A stretch of 64,000 nt of DNA from Roseivirga sp. (GCA_029262895.1 JAJCYM010000019.1:1-64000), one strand, 5' to 3'. Counted from the first letter of the stretch, positions 42,858-53,041 are shown. Notes: generated by a model not told the origin, from the letters alone. Program-made: numbers and translations.

Positions 42858-44077
42858 TATTCTATCACCTGACCATTTCGCCAGCGGGTAACGGCTGCCA
42901 TCCAAATGTCTCTATATTTTTTTCCGCGGATCAGGCTAAACTCCTTAACACTTCCATCCCCAGGTTTAATATCGAATGTAAAACGCATTCGCCCTCCATT
43001 TTCGAAGGCATAGACCCAAAGTTCAGAAGTTTCATTTCTGAAAACCTGGCGTGGATTGCCAAAAATTTGATAAAGCATTCCTTTGTCCGTCTTCCAACCT
43101 TCCTGAGTGGTTGTAAAAAAGAAGCCAGCATTTTTGACTCTTCTATAATAGTATTTGACAAACTCAGTGGCCACTAAAGGGTCGTCATTGATCGTGTTTA
43201 CCACAAAATTTTCAAATTCCTTACGCACATCTGTAGATTCCCTCATATTATTAAATTCAGCAGAAGTGGAGATATAAATGAGCGGTTGCGACATTTGTTT
43301 GTAATCGCCATAGTTTGGAAAGAACTTATCAGCTATAAGTATACCAATTGAGTTGTCTTTTGCGGATGATTCATTAATGGTATAAAAACCCTCAGTATTA
43401 AACACAAAAAGCTCATTATGATTGGTGCCATAAACGGTGTCAATTCTGACCAGGGTGGGAGGGGTGAGCTTCGTTTCATCAAAGGGCGGCATGGCCACAG
43501 GCCTGTTGTTCACCTTCCCATTAATCTCAAAGCTGCCTTCATTCTTAAATACATTTTTTATCCGAACAGCCGAGCCCTTATTGATATGGCGAGTGAACAC
43601 GGGCAGGTTACCGTTTTTATCAAAAATGAGAAACGGGGTATTCAAGAATGCTGGATTTGTAGCAATCGGGATGTCTAAGAAATAATTTTTACCCTTTATT
43701 ATGTTTTCAACCTCAATGACAACGAGGTTCTCGTCATTCTTCTTCTCAAATTCAAAGGCATAGAAAAATTCTCTGAAAGCATTCCCAATGATGTTAGAGG
43801 AGTCTAACCTGACACTTGCTCCTGTTTTTTTCTCGGAGATATAATTGTTTCGCAGGTCGTATCGAATATTGTAGTCTCCAATTTTGACGAGTCCACTATT
43901 TAAGGTAAATCTCAAATAGACCTTGACTTGATCGTCTTGTTGTGCCAGCCGGTAGTCAATCAGGAATTCATGATCAGCATTGTACAAATAGCTGACCTCC
44001 GCAGAGCTCATTCTATTCTGAGCTGACAATGCGCATGTAATGGAGAATAATATACTAAAAACCGCCAGTCTGATCAT
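42857..44077 (-). CDS. GWxTD domain-containing protein
   Basis: 406 residues from the ATG at 44077; a frame to 44200 would add 41 non-signal residues overlapping the divergent gene. Signal peptide MIRLAVFSILFSITCALSA, a beta-rich central region, and the GWxTD motif as GWKTDKGMLYQIFGNPRQV followed by ELWVYAF. The family is common in Bacteroidota and Acidobacteria; its function is unknown. Co-transcribed with rlmB. Confidence 0.9.
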   Translation of the reverse strand: MIRLAVFSILFSITCALSAQNRMSSAEVSYLYNADHEFLIDYRLAQQDDQVKVYLRFTLNSGLVKIGDYNIRYDLRNNYISEKKTGASVRLDSSNIIGNAFREFFYAFEFEKKNDENLVVIEVENIIKGKNYFLDIPIATNPAFLNTPFLIFDKNGNLPVFTRHINKGSAVRIKNVFKNEGSFEINGKVNNRPVAMPPFDETKLTPPTLVRIDTVYGTNHNELFVFNTEGFYTINESSAKDNSIGILIADKFFPNYGDYKQMSQPLIYISTSAEFNNMRESTDVRKEFENFVVNTINDDPLVATEFVKYYYRRVKNAGFFFTTTQEGWKTDKGMLYQIFGNPRQVFRNETSELWVYAFENGGRMRFTFDIKPGDGSVKEFSLIRGKKYRDIWMAAVTRWRNGQVIE

Positions 44078-44170
44078 AGGCTTCAAAGTCAAACACCAAA
44101 TGTAACGAAATTGCCGTTTAAGTGTTTGACATCTGCATGAGACAAACCTATACTTTCTTGATAAAAGGTT

Positions 44171-44178
44171 TAATTTTG
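44171..44178 (+). promoter_or_regulatory. -7 box of the methyltransferase gene
   Basis: TAATTTTG, 14 nt before the ATG at 44193. No TTTG at the right distance upstream. Confidence 0.5.
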
Positions 44179-44192
44179 GCGAAAATCTAGAC

Positions 44193-44966
44193 ATGGCCAC
44201 CTATACGACTGAAATAGCTTCAGATAAATTAATTTCAGACAATCCGATCCATCAACGATTGTTAAGGGCCTATTCATTGGCAATCCCATATGTCAAGGGT
44301 GATTTGCTCGAACCTGGTTGCGGTGAAGGCCGGGGAGTAAAACTGCTTTCTCCATTGGTAAAAAGCTATGTTGCCCTTGATAAAATTCAGGAAGTAATAG
44401 ATGTGTTAAAACCTGAATATCCGAATGTTGATTTCAGACAAGCAGTATTCCCACCTTTCGATGGACTTGGAGATGCTAGTTTTGATTCTCTGGTTTCGTT
44501 TCAGGTTATTGAACACCTCAAAGATGACCATGGTTTTTTGAAAGAGATATATCGTGTGCTAAGGCCTGGGGGAGTCGCAGTTTTGACCACACCCAACATT
44601 AAACGAACCTTGACGAGAAACCCCTGGCACGTTCGGGAATACACTGCGGAGCAGCTTACATCATTGGCCTCAAAATACTTTGATAATGTAGAAATGAAAG
44701 GAGTAGCTGGCAACGATAAGGTGATGGCATACTATGAGCAGAACAAAAAGTCAGTTGAGAAAATCACCCGTTTCGATATTTTCAATTTGCAATATAGACT
44801 ACCGGCTCCGCTATTGAGAATACCCTATGACATTCTAAATAGAATGAACCGAAACAAATTAAATAAGGCCAATAACGACCTCGTAAGTGATATCACTGAA
44901 GAGGACTACTTGATTTCTAACAATGCCGATGAAGCACTCGATTTGTTCCTGATCTTAAGAAAGTAG
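44193..44966 (+). CDS. Class I SAM-dependent methyltransferase
   Basis: 257 residues. Motif I LLEPGCGEGRGVKLL, motif II YVALDKIQEVIDVL and the post-motif SFQVIEHLKDDHGFLKEIYRVLRPGG are typical of UbiE/methyltransferase-11 enzymes. The C-terminal ~90 residues (ITRFDIFNLQYRLPAPLLR) may define the substrate, which is unknown. It is convergent with the DUF2723 gene, 4 bp apart. Confidence 0.9.
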   Translation: MATYTTEIASDKLISDNPIHQRLLRAYSLAIPYVKGDLLEPGCGEGRGVKLLSPLVKSYVALDKIQEVIDVLKPEYPNVDFRQAVFPPFDGLGDASFDSLVSFQVIEHLKDDHGFLKEIYRVLRPGGVAVLTTPNIKRTLTRNPWHVREYTAEQLTSLASKYFDNVEMKGVAGNDKVMAYYEQNKKSVEKITRFDIFNLQYRLPAPLLRIPYDILNRMNRNKLNKANNDLVSDITEEDYLISNNADEALDLFLILRK

Positions 44967-44970
44967 CCTT

Positions 44971-47955
44971 CTAAAGATTAAGCCTTAAGCTATTTGGCAA
45001 GGTAATATCCTGGGCTTGTAGCATTGTTCTTATTGTGTCAGCTTCAGCCGTTTTTCCTGCTCTCCGCAAAATTTGAAAAAGTGAGATCAAACTTCTATGA
45101 TATCGCTGAAAATCCCGATCGTACCTATTCTTTTTTTGATGATAAGAAACCATGTCGTTGAACTCAGTAGCCATTTCCATGGCAAGTTCAATTGCCCTTT
45201 CTTCTTCACCAACATCCAGATAACCTTGCACAAAACCAACTGATGGAATATCATAGGGGAGAGAGGCTCGTGGCATTTTGGTCATACCCAAATCCAGCAT
45301 CTCTTTGGCCTTTATTGTATCTCCTTCTAAAACGAAAGCATCAGCGATTGTAGTAATCATGGATCGGTGATTCTGAACAAATTGTCTGTAGTCTTCATTG
45401 AGGTTTGCGTCCGGATCATCAAGGCCTCGCCATGCAAATTTGTTTTTCAAGTTATTGTACATGGTCTCGGTATCTACCAAGTCCAAACGATTTCCGGGCT
45501 TCCTTACAGGCAGGAGCCTGGAAGTCATTCCTTCTTGAACAAGGTACTCTGTCAAGTCAAAATTGAGCGAATTAATTGAGGTGTAGTTGAAATAAATCGG
45601 TCTTTCCCAATTATTCTCAGCAATCAAATCCAGAAGCATCATCTGACCTTTTTCGATGAAATTACCAGTAATGCGGAATTGCATTTTATCGGTTAGATAA
45701 GGCGCCAGTTTTTCTGGGATAATGTTAAGTGACTTGACTCTAGCCGTATCAACATCTAACTGAAAAGCCTTGAATGGGACTGTATTCAGAATATCACCAG
45801 AAGGATACTGCACCTGCAGTGCAGGGTTTTTATCCTTAAGCAATTCCAAATAGTCTTTAACCGAAACAGCCTGCCCCTCGAATCTTGGGTCTTCATCAAC
45901 TAGCAAGTATTCATTCGTACCCTGCCGGTAATTGTCAATTCCGAGTGTATAAGGAAATGCATCGGAATCATTGACTTTGACAGTGGTTTGATCTATATAC
46001 CAATCTGTATTATAATAACTTAATACAATAACTCTCACATCTGTTCGGAAGCCTTCAACTTCCTGCACATACCAAAGCGGGAAAGTATCATTATCACCTC
46101 CCGTAAAAAGAATCGCATTGGGTGCACATGAAGCCAGGAAGTTGCGTGCCGAGTCCACAGAAAAATACCTGTTCGATCTGTCGTGATCATCCCAGTTTTG
46201 GGAAACGAGAACATATGGACAGATTAAGCAGCCCGCTATGACACCATAGATCGCTTTCTTTCCTGCATGCATAAACAACTGACCGATGGCTAATACCGAA
46301 AGGCCTATCCAAATGGCAAACACATAATATGATCCCGCATAAATGTAATCCCGTTCTCTGGGTTCTATGGCTGGTGAATTCAAATAAACCACCAAGGCCA
46401 CACCGGTGAGTAGAAAGAACATAAGTGTTGCCGAAAACCCTCTTATGTCTCGGTTAAACTGGAAGAACAAGCCAACCAGCCCTAGAATAAGTGGGATCAT
46501 AAAATATTGATTTCGACCCTTGTTCTCCTTAATCACTTGTGGCAGACCTTTATTACCATCCAATGGCCCAAGCCAATCGGCATCTTGAATATCACTTTCC
46601 CTTCCAGAAAAATTAAACATGAAATAGCGCATATACATGTGCCCTATCTGGTGTTTAAACATGAACGCCATGTGGTCTAAAAAGCTTGGTTTTTCACCCT
46701 CTCTCAAGCCCGTGACCTGCCTGTATTTAGCTACATCACCTGGAGTGTCTCTCCACATTCTAGGAAAATATCCTTTATGCTCAGGATCGTAATTAATCTT
46801 TCGCTTATAGTCTACGATTTCGTATTTGTCTTCTCCCTTGGCATAGACGGGCTTTCCTTTTTTATTGGCATCACCGGGGTTTGGTGCTACTTGCCGTGCG
46901 GTGAAGGATTTGCCGTAAAGTAAGGGCCTATCTCCGTATTGTTCCCTGAGTAAATAGGAAACGAATGTCATTACATTTTCAGGATTGTTTTGGTCAATTG
47001 GAGGATTGGCTTTTGACCGTACTAAAATCACCCCATAACTGGCATAACCTATTAGAATAAAGGTGAGGGCGACTACGATGGTATTCAAGTGAACGTAACC
47101 TTTTCTAATTGTGTAGATGACACCAAAAACCAGGGTTCCTATGAATAGGGCGGTCATAAATAAAGCACCTGAACCGAAAGGCAAACCGAATGAATTAACA
47201 AAGGTGATTTCAAACTTTCCGGCCAGAGATGGCAGTCCTGGTATGATGAAATTGTTGATGAGTATGATGAAGAAGCCACTCAAAGCGAGTGTAGCCATAA
47301 TACCCCATTTATCAACCTTTTTGAATTTTTTGAAATAGTATATAAGCCCCAGAGCAGGCAGGGTAACAAGTCCCAGAAGGTGGACACCAATGGAAAGGCC
47401 CATCATATAGGCAATTAGAATCAGCCACTTGTTGGCGTGACTTTCATCTTCCACCAGTTCCCATTTGAGCATGGCCCAAAAAACAAATGCAGTGAAAAAG
47501 GAAGACATGGCATAAACCTCACCCTCAACAGCAGAAAACCAGAAGGAATCAGTGAAGGCAAAACTCAACGCCCCAATACCTCCTGCTCCCATCAAAAGAA
47601 TGGTTTGCAGCATGTTTTCTTCGCCCATTTTAACTTTCAACAATTTACGACCGGCCATTACAATGGTCCAGAATAAGAAGAGGATCGTAAATGCGCTGGC
47701 TAAGACACTGGCCATATTTACCCAAAAGGCAACTCTGGTGACATCACCAAAGGACAAAAACGAGAACATTCGTCCGATTAGCATGAAAAGAGGAGCACCC
47801 GGAGGGTGTGAAACTTCAAGTTTATAAGCGATTGCAATAAATTCACCACAATCCCAGAAACTGGCGGTTTGCTCAACAGTGAAAATGTAAGCGATCAGAG
47901 ATAGAAGAAATACTGACCAACCGGATACATTGTTGATCTTCTTAAAGTTCGTCAT
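44971..47955 (-). CDS. DUF2723 family membrane protein (GT-C type, putative protein O-glycosylation)
   Basis: 994 residues. Starts with the family signature SGWSVFLLSLIAYIFTVEQT followed by SFWDCGEFIAIAYKLEVSHPPGAPLF, with an acidic pair in a first extracytoplasmic loop as in GT-C glycosyltransferases. About 12 helices to residue ~640, then a soluble periplasmic region containing FTGGDNDTFPLWYVQEV and TPR-like helices at the end. Bacteroidota homologues are placed among protein mannosyltransferase-like enzymes. The donor and acceptor are not known from sequence. Confidence 0.9.
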   Translation of the reverse strand: MTNFKKINNVSGWSVFLLSLIAYIFTVEQTASFWDCGEFIAIAYKLEVSHPPGAPLFMLIGRMFSFLSFGDVTRVAFWVNMASVLASAFTILFLFWTIVMAGRKLLKVKMGEENMLQTILLMGAGGIGALSFAFTDSFWFSAVEGEVYAMSSFFTAFVFWAMLKWELVEDESHANKWLILIAYMMGLSIGVHLLGLVTLPALGLIYYFKKFKKVDKWGIMATLALSGFFIILINNFIIPGLPSLAGKFEITFVNSFGLPFGSGALFMTALFIGTLVFGVIYTIRKGYVHLNTIVVALTFILIGYASYGVILVRSKANPPIDQNNPENVMTFVSYLLREQYGDRPLLYGKSFTARQVAPNPGDANKKGKPVYAKGEDKYEIVDYKRKINYDPEHKGYFPRMWRDTPGDVAKYRQVTGLREGEKPSFLDHMAFMFKHQIGHMYMRYFMFNFSGRESDIQDADWLGPLDGNKGLPQVIKENKGRNQYFMIPLILGLVGLFFQFNRDIRGFSATLMFFLLTGVALVVYLNSPAIEPRERDYIYAGSYYVFAIWIGLSVLAIGQLFMHAGKKAIYGVIAGCLICPYVLVSQNWDDHDRSNRYFSVDSARNFLASCAPNAILFTGGDNDTFPLWYVQEVEGFRTDVRVIVLSYYNTDWYIDQTTVKVNDSDAFPYTLGIDNYRQGTNEYLLVDEDPRFEGQAVSVKDYLELLKDKNPALQVQYPSGDILNTVPFKAFQLDVDTARVKSLNIIPEKLAPYLTDKMQFRITGNFIEKGQMMLLDLIAENNWERPIYFNYTSINSLNFDLTEYLVQEGMTSRLLPVRKPGNRLDLVDTETMYNNLKNKFAWRGLDDPDANLNEDYRQFVQNHRSMITTIADAFVLEGDTIKAKEMLDLGMTKMPRASLPYDIPSVGFVQGYLDVGEEERAIELAMEMATEFNDMVSYHQKKNRYDRDFQRYHRSLISLFQILRRAGKTAEADTIRTMLQAQDITLPNSLRLNL

Positions 47956-48084
47956 GCTGAATTTTTTGGACAGGCGAAAATAGTAAATTTTAGGATAGGC
48001 ACCTGTTAATTAACAATAATCCTCCTAACGGTAAAACTACTTGATTTGGTTATTCAAGCCTGAATTTTAACATTTTTTGACGAT

Positions 48085-48726
48085 TTAGAAAGTAGCTGTG
48101 GCGTACCACAACCAAAGCAGGAATAGAGGCACATAGGAAGTGAAGACGATTGCCTGGGCAATGTTTTTCCTTTTTCTGGCAGCAAGATCAATTCCCCTGA
48201 TGAGAATAAACCAATAAGCAATTTGAAAAACGTTTAGGGCCTTGTAAGCGAACAAGTACTTTTCAGACAGTGTACTCTGGTCAAAGAAATTCATTACTGA
48301 TAGGGGATAGAAGGCATTTACCTCCCAATAACTAGGGTCGGTGCTTATAAATGTAAACCACAGTACACTTAGCACCTGAGGAATCAAAAAGACCGTTGAG
48401 GCAATCATGGCGATCTTCCAGCATTGATTATAGCTTACTTTATAACCCCATAGAAAAGAGCCCACCCAAAGAACAAAAGCCACAATAGTAAATTGAAGGG
48501 CTAGGTTAAAAGGTACAGTAGCCAGTTCAAATCCCTTAAAAAGGTTGAATACCAGTCTTTGTGCCGGATCCATAAATTGAATGGCCGCAATCTGATCAAT
48601 GACAAATTGCTTTTTGATCAAAATCAGCAAGAAAGTGATCAGGCTAAGTGCTATGAAAAAGACTATTTTATTTACGCCAAGTATACTTCTTACTTTAAGC
48701 TCAAAAGGGGTGTCAACTCTGGGCAT
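48085..48726 (-). CDS. Yip1-like/DUF1282 integral membrane protein
   Basis: 213 residues with about five hydrophobic helices (for example IVFFIALSLITFLLILI, QFTIVAFVLWVGSFLWGY, WFILIRGIDLA). The helical spacing resembles the Yip1 family often annotated in Bacteroidota, but no strong motif is visible, so treat the family call as tentative. Function unknown. Confidence 0.65.
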   Translation of the reverse strand: MPRVDTPFELKVRSILGVNKIVFFIALSLITFLLILIKKQFVIDQIAAIQFMDPAQRLVFNLFKGFELATVPFNLALQFTIVAFVLWVGSFLWGYKVSYNQCWKIAMIASTVFLIPQVLSVLWFTFISTDPSYWEVNAFYPLSVMNFFDQSTLSEKYLFAYKALNVFQIAYWFILIRGIDLAARKRKNIAQAIVFTSYVPLFLLWLWYATATF

Positions 48727-48812
48727 CGAAACTATTTACAGTAAATCTACGATTATGAGACGAAGCGCTGCTCATATTTGTGTCAACGTTCTATAGCTAA
48801 GTTGTAAGGCAA

Positions 48813-48820
48813 TAATTTTG
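48813..48820 (+). promoter_or_regulatory. -7 box of the TPR-like gene
   Basis: TAATTTTG lies 28 nt before the ATG at 48849. There is no TTTG at the right distance upstream. Confidence 0.45.
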
Positions 48821-48848
48821 TAGTGATATTCGCGTTCCCGATATAGAG

Positions 48849-50045
48849 ATGGTAAAAAAAGTCCCCGTATTGATGATTTTGATGGCATTAATGGCCCAAC
48901 CATTAATGGCAAAAGTTCATCATCAAAACGATAGCTCAAAGTACCTGCTATTGAATTTTGGACTGCAGTTGGAAATCACGGATGCTGTGGATCAAATGTA
49001 TGATTTCAACTTCCATAAAGCAGAAGTTGAATTTAATTGGCTTAAGTACAATTACCCCGATCACCCATTGCCTTATTTCCTTTATGGAATTAGCACCTGG
49101 TGGCAAATGATGCCTAATCTGGATGCTGAGACACCTTTGGGAGAGGAATTTCTCGCCTATATGGATAGTGCCATATATATGGCAGAAAAAATGACCAAGG
49201 TGGACAAACAAAACATTGAGGCCAACTTCTTTTTGGCTGGTTCATACGGATTTAAAGGGCGTTATCATTCAGAGAAGCGCCATTGGGGGAAGTCGGCTGG
49301 TGCGGGGCGCATGGCATTGAAGTATTTGAAAAGAACTAAGGGCAATGAAAGCTTTAGTCCCGAAATTCTATTTGGTGATGCACTTTTTAACTACTATTCC
49401 ATATGGATCAGGGAGAATTACCCCATGCTAAAACCGGTTCTTATGTTCTTCCCCAAAGGGGATAAAGAACTTGGGATTAAGCAATTGGAAGAGGTGGCTG
49501 GTAACGCCTTTTATACACGGGTCGAAGCCCAGTTTTTTCTGATGAGAATAAAAGCCTTTGAACAAAAAAAGACATTCGAGGCATTAAGACTAGGCGAATA
49601 TATGTTTACACAGTATCCTAATAATCCTTATTTCCATCGATTTTATACACGGATGTTGTATACAGCAGGTCAATACAACAAGGCCATTGAAGAGTCACAA
49701 GACATATTATCGAAAATTGAAAATGGAAAATTGGGTTACGAGGCGGTGAGTGGTCGATGGGCCAGTTTTTTTATTGCTCATATACTAAATGGCAGGAATA
49801 AGAAAGATGAGGCAAGGGAATATTATAAAAAGGTGTTGGCATTTTCAGAAGAAACCGGTTCAGAAGATTCAGGATATTATTTGTTTGCGGCTATACATAT
49901 GGCAGAGCATTATGCTAAGCAAGGCCTGTACGACCAAGCTCTTCCGCTAATCGCAAATATCCGGAAGTATACCAAGCGTAGGGATGCAAGATATAAGACC
50001 GCTAAGGCACTCGAAAAGCAAATCAAAAAAGAGAAGCGCAAATAA
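48849..50045 (+). CDS. Tetratricopeptide-repeat periplasmic protein, unknown function
   Basis: 398 residues. Signal peptide MVKKVPVLMILMALMAQPLMA, then helical repeats with TPR-like spacing (FNFHKAEVEFNWLKYNYPDH, YNKAIEESQDILSKIENGKL, ARDEARE-type segments). It resembles hypothetical TPR proteins of Cytophagales. No enzyme motif is visible. Confidence 0.8.
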   Translation: MVKKVPVLMILMALMAQPLMAKVHHQNDSSKYLLLNFGLQLEITDAVDQMYDFNFHKAEVEFNWLKYNYPDHPLPYFLYGISTWWQMMPNLDAETPLGEEFLAYMDSAIYMAEKMTKVDKQNIEANFFLAGSYGFKGRYHSEKRHWGKSAGAGRMALKYLKRTKGNESFSPEILFGDALFNYYSIWIRENYPMLKPVLMFFPKGDKELGIKQLEEVAGNAFYTRVEAQFFLMRIKAFEQKKTFEALRLGEYMFTQYPNNPYFHRFYTRMLYTAGQYNKAIEESQDILSKIENGKLGYEAVSGRWASFFIAHILNGRNKKDEAREYYKKVLAFSEETGSEDSGYYLFAAIHMAEHYAKQGLYDQALPLIANIRKYTKRRDARYKTAKALEKQIKKEKRK

Positions 50046-50131
50046 TATTGAGCATTAAGCTCTTGACTTTGGTGAAATTTTATGTATAATTATTACATTT
50101 GAACGAAATAAAATTTCGTAAATGGGTCAAA

Positions 50132-50605
50132 ATGAACACTTCTCTGAAATTAGATAAAATAGATCGCAAAATTTTGGACATCCTTCAGTTCAATGCGAAA
50201 ATCACCAATGCTCAGTTGTCCAAGGAGATAGGTCTCTCTCCGGCACCTACTCTGGAAAGGGTTAAAAAATTGGAGCAATCAGGTATTATCAAAAGCTACC
50301 ATGCCAAGTTGGACATTGATAAAATAGGCTTGGGAGTAAGCACCTTTGTTTACGTCACCTTGAAAGGCCATAATAAAAAGAACATCGAAGTGTTCCTTGA
50401 AGAGATTCACAAAATCGAAGAGGTGATCGAATGTCACCATATCACGGGATCAGGAGATTTTATTTTAAAGATTATTGCTGTTGATATTTCCTCCTATCAG
50501 AAGTTGATGTTGGAAAAGGTCAGTGATATCTCAGTGGTGGACAATTTGCAATCCATGGTGATTCTTTCAACCTTCAAGGATAGCAAAGTATTGCCAATCC
50601 CTTGA
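50132..50605 (+). CDS. Lrp/AsnC family transcriptional regulator
   Basis: 157 residues from the ATG at 50132; a TTG at 50099 is possible but would add an untypical basic extension. The N-terminal helix-turn-helix is clear (KIDRKILDILQFNAKITNAQ, LSKEIGLSPAPTLERVKKLE) and the C-terminal RAM/ligand-binding domain follows (STFVYVTLKGHNKKNIEVFL, ECHHITGSGDFILKI). Amino-acid-responsive regulators of this family often control a neighbouring gene; the phosphoribosyltransferase gene is 22 bp downstream. Confidence 0.93.
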   Translation: MNTSLKLDKIDRKILDILQFNAKITNAQLSKEIGLSPAPTLERVKKLEQSGIIKSYHAKLDIDKIGLGVSTFVYVTLKGHNKKNIEVFLEEIHKIEEVIECHHITGSGDFILKIIAVDISSYQKLMLEKVSDISVVDNLQSMVILSTFKDSKVLPIP

Positions 50606-50627
50606 TTCAGCCTAAGCTCATCTCATA

Positions 50628-51131
50628 ATGGTTAAGGAAAAAAAACTCATCTTAGACAAGGCACAAATCGCCCAGAAAATAAGGCGAATGGCCTATGAAA
50701 TTTTTGAGCAGAATTATGAGGAGCAACACCTCGTTTTGGCTGGAATTGATGACATGGGATTTAGATTGTCTGAATTGATTAAGATAGAATTAGAAAAAAT
50801 TTCTAGTCTTAGTTGCCACCTCATCAGAATTGACATAGATAAAGATGCCTCAAGTCAGCCTCAAATACAACTGAGTGAAATTCCTGAGATCGATGATTTT
50901 TCGGTCATAATTGTCGATGATGTTTTGAACTCGGGAAGGACTCTGGTATATGCCCTTGATCCGTTTTTGAAGATGAATGTTAAGAAAATTCAGACCGCAG
51001 TTTTGGTCAATCGGAGCCATAATAAATTTCCAATCGCTGTAGATTACAAAGGCTACGAATTAGGAACCACCATCCAGGAACATATCGAAGTTCAGCTGAC
51101 CGATAATGACTATTCGGCATTTTTATACTAA
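50628..51131 (+). CDS. Phosphoribosyltransferase (PyrR-like)
   Basis: 167 residues. The PRPP-binding motif is IIVDDVLNSGRT (about residues 98-109), with an upstream flexible-loop region and a C-terminal hood-like part. It resembles PyrR/purine phosphoribosyltransferases. Whether it binds RNA or salvages uracil or a purine cannot be decided from sequence alone; the generic name is safer. Confidence 0.85.
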   Translation: MVKEKKLILDKAQIAQKIRRMAYEIFEQNYEEQHLVLAGIDDMGFRLSELIKIELEKISSLSCHLIRIDIDKDASSQPQIQLSEIPEIDDFSVIIVDDVLNSGRTLVYALDPFLKMNVKKIQTAVLVNRSHNKFPIAVDYKGYELGTTIQEHIEVQLTDNDYSAFLY

Positions 51132-51161
51132 CTTTTATTTCAACCTTAAACCCATATAATT

Positions 51162-51980
51162 ATGAATTTTGATCTACAGAAGCTCTGGGAGGAGAACCAG
51201 GGTGCTATAATTTCCACTGGCCTGAGTGTGCTCTACGCCATTTTAATACTGGTCGTAGGTATGGCCATTATTAAAAAAATTGTCAAAACTTTCAAGAAGG
51301 TCTTGCTCAAAAGAGGAGTTGATGAAACGTTGATTCCCGTATTGACTGGACTGACCAAGGGGATGTTAGTCGTGGTATTGCTAATAGCAGTTACCTCAGC
51401 TGTGGGCATTGAAGCCACAGGGCTTGTTGCCATTCTAGGTGCTGCTGGTTTAGCAATTGGCTTAGCCCTTCAGGGTAGCCTGGCAAATTTTGCCGGAGGT
51501 ATTTTGATACTTGCCCTCAAGCCTTTCAAAAATGGCGATGTAATCAATGTCAATGGCGAGACAGGGGCGGTTCAGTCTATTTCGGTGGTGACCACAACCT
51601 TGAAAACCCCAGACAATCGAGTGATTTATATGGGCAATGGATCAGTAGCAGGTTCCACAATCATCAATTTTTCCGAAGAGGAAGACAGAAGATTGGATCA
51701 GGTTTATGGTATTGGCTATGGTGATGATATTGGCAAGGCAAAAGCCGTACTTAAACGAATAATTGATGAGGAACCAAGAATTATGAAAGATCCCGAATCT
51801 GCAATTCTGGTAAGTGAACTGGGTGACAACGCAGTAAGCATATCTATTCGTTGCTGGTGCAAGGGTTCTGACTACTGGCCACTACATTTTGATATGATTG
51901 AGAGGGTAAAGCTAACGTTCGATAAAGAAGGAATTTCCTTTCCATATCCACAGAGAGACGTGCATTTACATAACCAGTAA
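51162..51980 (+). CDS. Small-conductance mechanosensitive channel (MscS family)
   Basis: 272 residues, about the length of E. coli MscS. Three membrane helices, with the pore-lining TM3 rich in Gly/Ala (GAAGLAIGLALQGSLANFAGG) followed by the LKPFKNGDVINVNGETGAVQ beta domain and a cytoplasmic C-terminal region. It gates on membrane tension at the inner membrane. It starts 30 bp after the phosphoribosyltransferase gene. Confidence 0.93.
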   Translation: MNFDLQKLWEENQGAIISTGLSVLYAILILVVGMAIIKKIVKTFKKVLLKRGVDETLIPVLTGLTKGMLVVVLLIAVTSAVGIEATGLVAILGAAGLAIGLALQGSLANFAGGILILALKPFKNGDVINVNGETGAVQSISVVTTTLKTPDNRVIYMGNGSVAGSTIINFSEEEDRRLDQVYGIGYGDDIGKAKAVLKRIIDEEPRIMKDPESAILVSELGDNAVSISIRCWCKGSDYWPLHFDMIERVKLTFDKEGISFPYPQRDVHLHNQ

Positions 51981-52008
51981 ATAACCAAATAAGACTTCAC
52001 TCAACAAG

Positions 52009-52036
52009 AAGGGGTAAATGTTTATATTTACCCCTT
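52009..52036 (+). terminator. Hairpin terminator after the MscS gene
   Basis: AAGGGGTAAAT (52009-52019) and ATTTACCCCTT (52026-52036) form a perfect 11-bp stem with loop GTTTAT, followed by TAATTTTG. The T-rich tail and the -7 box of panB share the same bases. Confidence 0.7.
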
Positions 52037-52044
52037 TAATTTTG
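52037..52044 (+). promoter_or_regulatory. -7 box of panB overlapping the MscS terminator tail
   Basis: TAATTTTG ends 5 nt before the panB ATG at 52050, so the transcript would begin at or next to the start codon. There is no -33 TTTG because that region is the terminator stem. Confidence 0.55.
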
Positions 52045-52049
52045 CGCCC

Positions 52050-52868
52050 ATGTCAATTCATAAATCAGAGATAAAAAAGGTCACAACCCACCAGTTGCAG
52101 GCCATGAAAGATAGGGGGGAGAAGATTGCAATGCTCACGGCCTATGACTATTCCATGGCTAGCTTGATTGATGGCGCAGGGGTAGATATTATACTTGTTG
52201 GCGATTCCGCTTCCAATGTAATGGCTGGGCATGAGACCACCTTACCCATCACATTGGACCAAATGATTTATCATGCCAGTTCTGTAATCAGGGCTGTAAG
52301 CCGGGCATTTGTGGTAGTTGACATACCATTTGGCTCCTACCAGGGTAATTCTTCAGAGGCGCTTCGTTCCACCATTAAAATCATGAAAGAGTCGGGTGCT
52401 CATAGTGTTAAAATGGAGGGCGGTGCTGAAATCAAGGAGTCTATTACAAGAGTGTTGAGTGCCGGAGTACCGGTGATGGGGCATCTGGGTTTGACACCCC
52501 AGTCAATCTACAAATTCGGTACCTATAGCGTAAGGGCTAAAGGAGAATCAGAGGCGGCTCAACTTATCGAAGACGCCAAAATATTGGAAGAATGCGGCTG
52601 TTACGCCATTGTGTTGGAGAAAATTCCTGCCGAACTGGCTAAAACTGTAGCCGAGACAGTGAAGATACCCATAATTGGTATTGGTGCAGGGCCGCATGTG
52701 GATGGTCAGGTGCTTGTCATGCATGATATGCTTGGCATCACCAAAGAGTTTAAACCGAGATTTTTAAGGCAATATGCTGATGTAGGGACAATCGTTACAG
52801 ATGCTGTATCCGAATATATCAAAGATGTGAAATCCCGAGACTTCCCCAACGAAAAGGAAAGTTACTGA
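52050..52868 (+). CDS. panB: 3-methyl-2-oxobutanoate hydroxymethyltransferase
   Basis: 272 residues, full length. Family motifs: [58 protein letters not shown] and [19 protein letters not shown]. It adds a hydroxymethyl group from methylenetetrahydrofolate to alpha-ketoisovalerate, the first committed step of pantothenate synthesis. No panC or panD is adjacent. The very short or absent mRNA leader is notable. Confidence 0.96.
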   Translation: MSIHKSEIKKVTTHQLQAMKDRGEKIAMLTAYDYSMASLIDGAGVDIILVGDSASNVMAGHETTLPITLDQMIYHASSVIRAVSRAFVVVDIPFGSYQGNSSEALRSTIKIMKESGAHSVKMEGGAEIKESITRVLSAGVPVMGHLGLTPQSIYKFGTYSVRAKGESEAAQLIEDAKILEECGCYAIVLEKIPAELAKTVAETVKIPIIGIGAGPHVDGQVLVMHDMLGITKEFKPRFLRQYADVGTIVTDAVSEYIKDVKSRDFPNEKESY

Positions 52869-52943
52869 GAGGGCTAAGGCCCAAATCTCAAACACCAAGC
52901 ACCAAATTCCAAAAACAAGAAGAAAGAACTCAAATCCCAAATC

Positions 52944-53041
52944 CCAAAACCGACATTGTGGGTTATCACTCTGCTTGAGTCTTTCTTTTGTTGAACGCTT
53001 GCGCCCATAGCTTCAGCGCTGGAGCAGGCACGAGGCATCTC
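52944..53041. repeat. 98-bp intergenic repeat, copy 1
   Basis: Runs from CCAAAACC to CATCTC. It matches copy 2 with few substitutions and no gaps (offset exactly 342 bp). It contains the near-palindrome GCTTCAGCGCTGGAGC. Confidence 0.85.
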
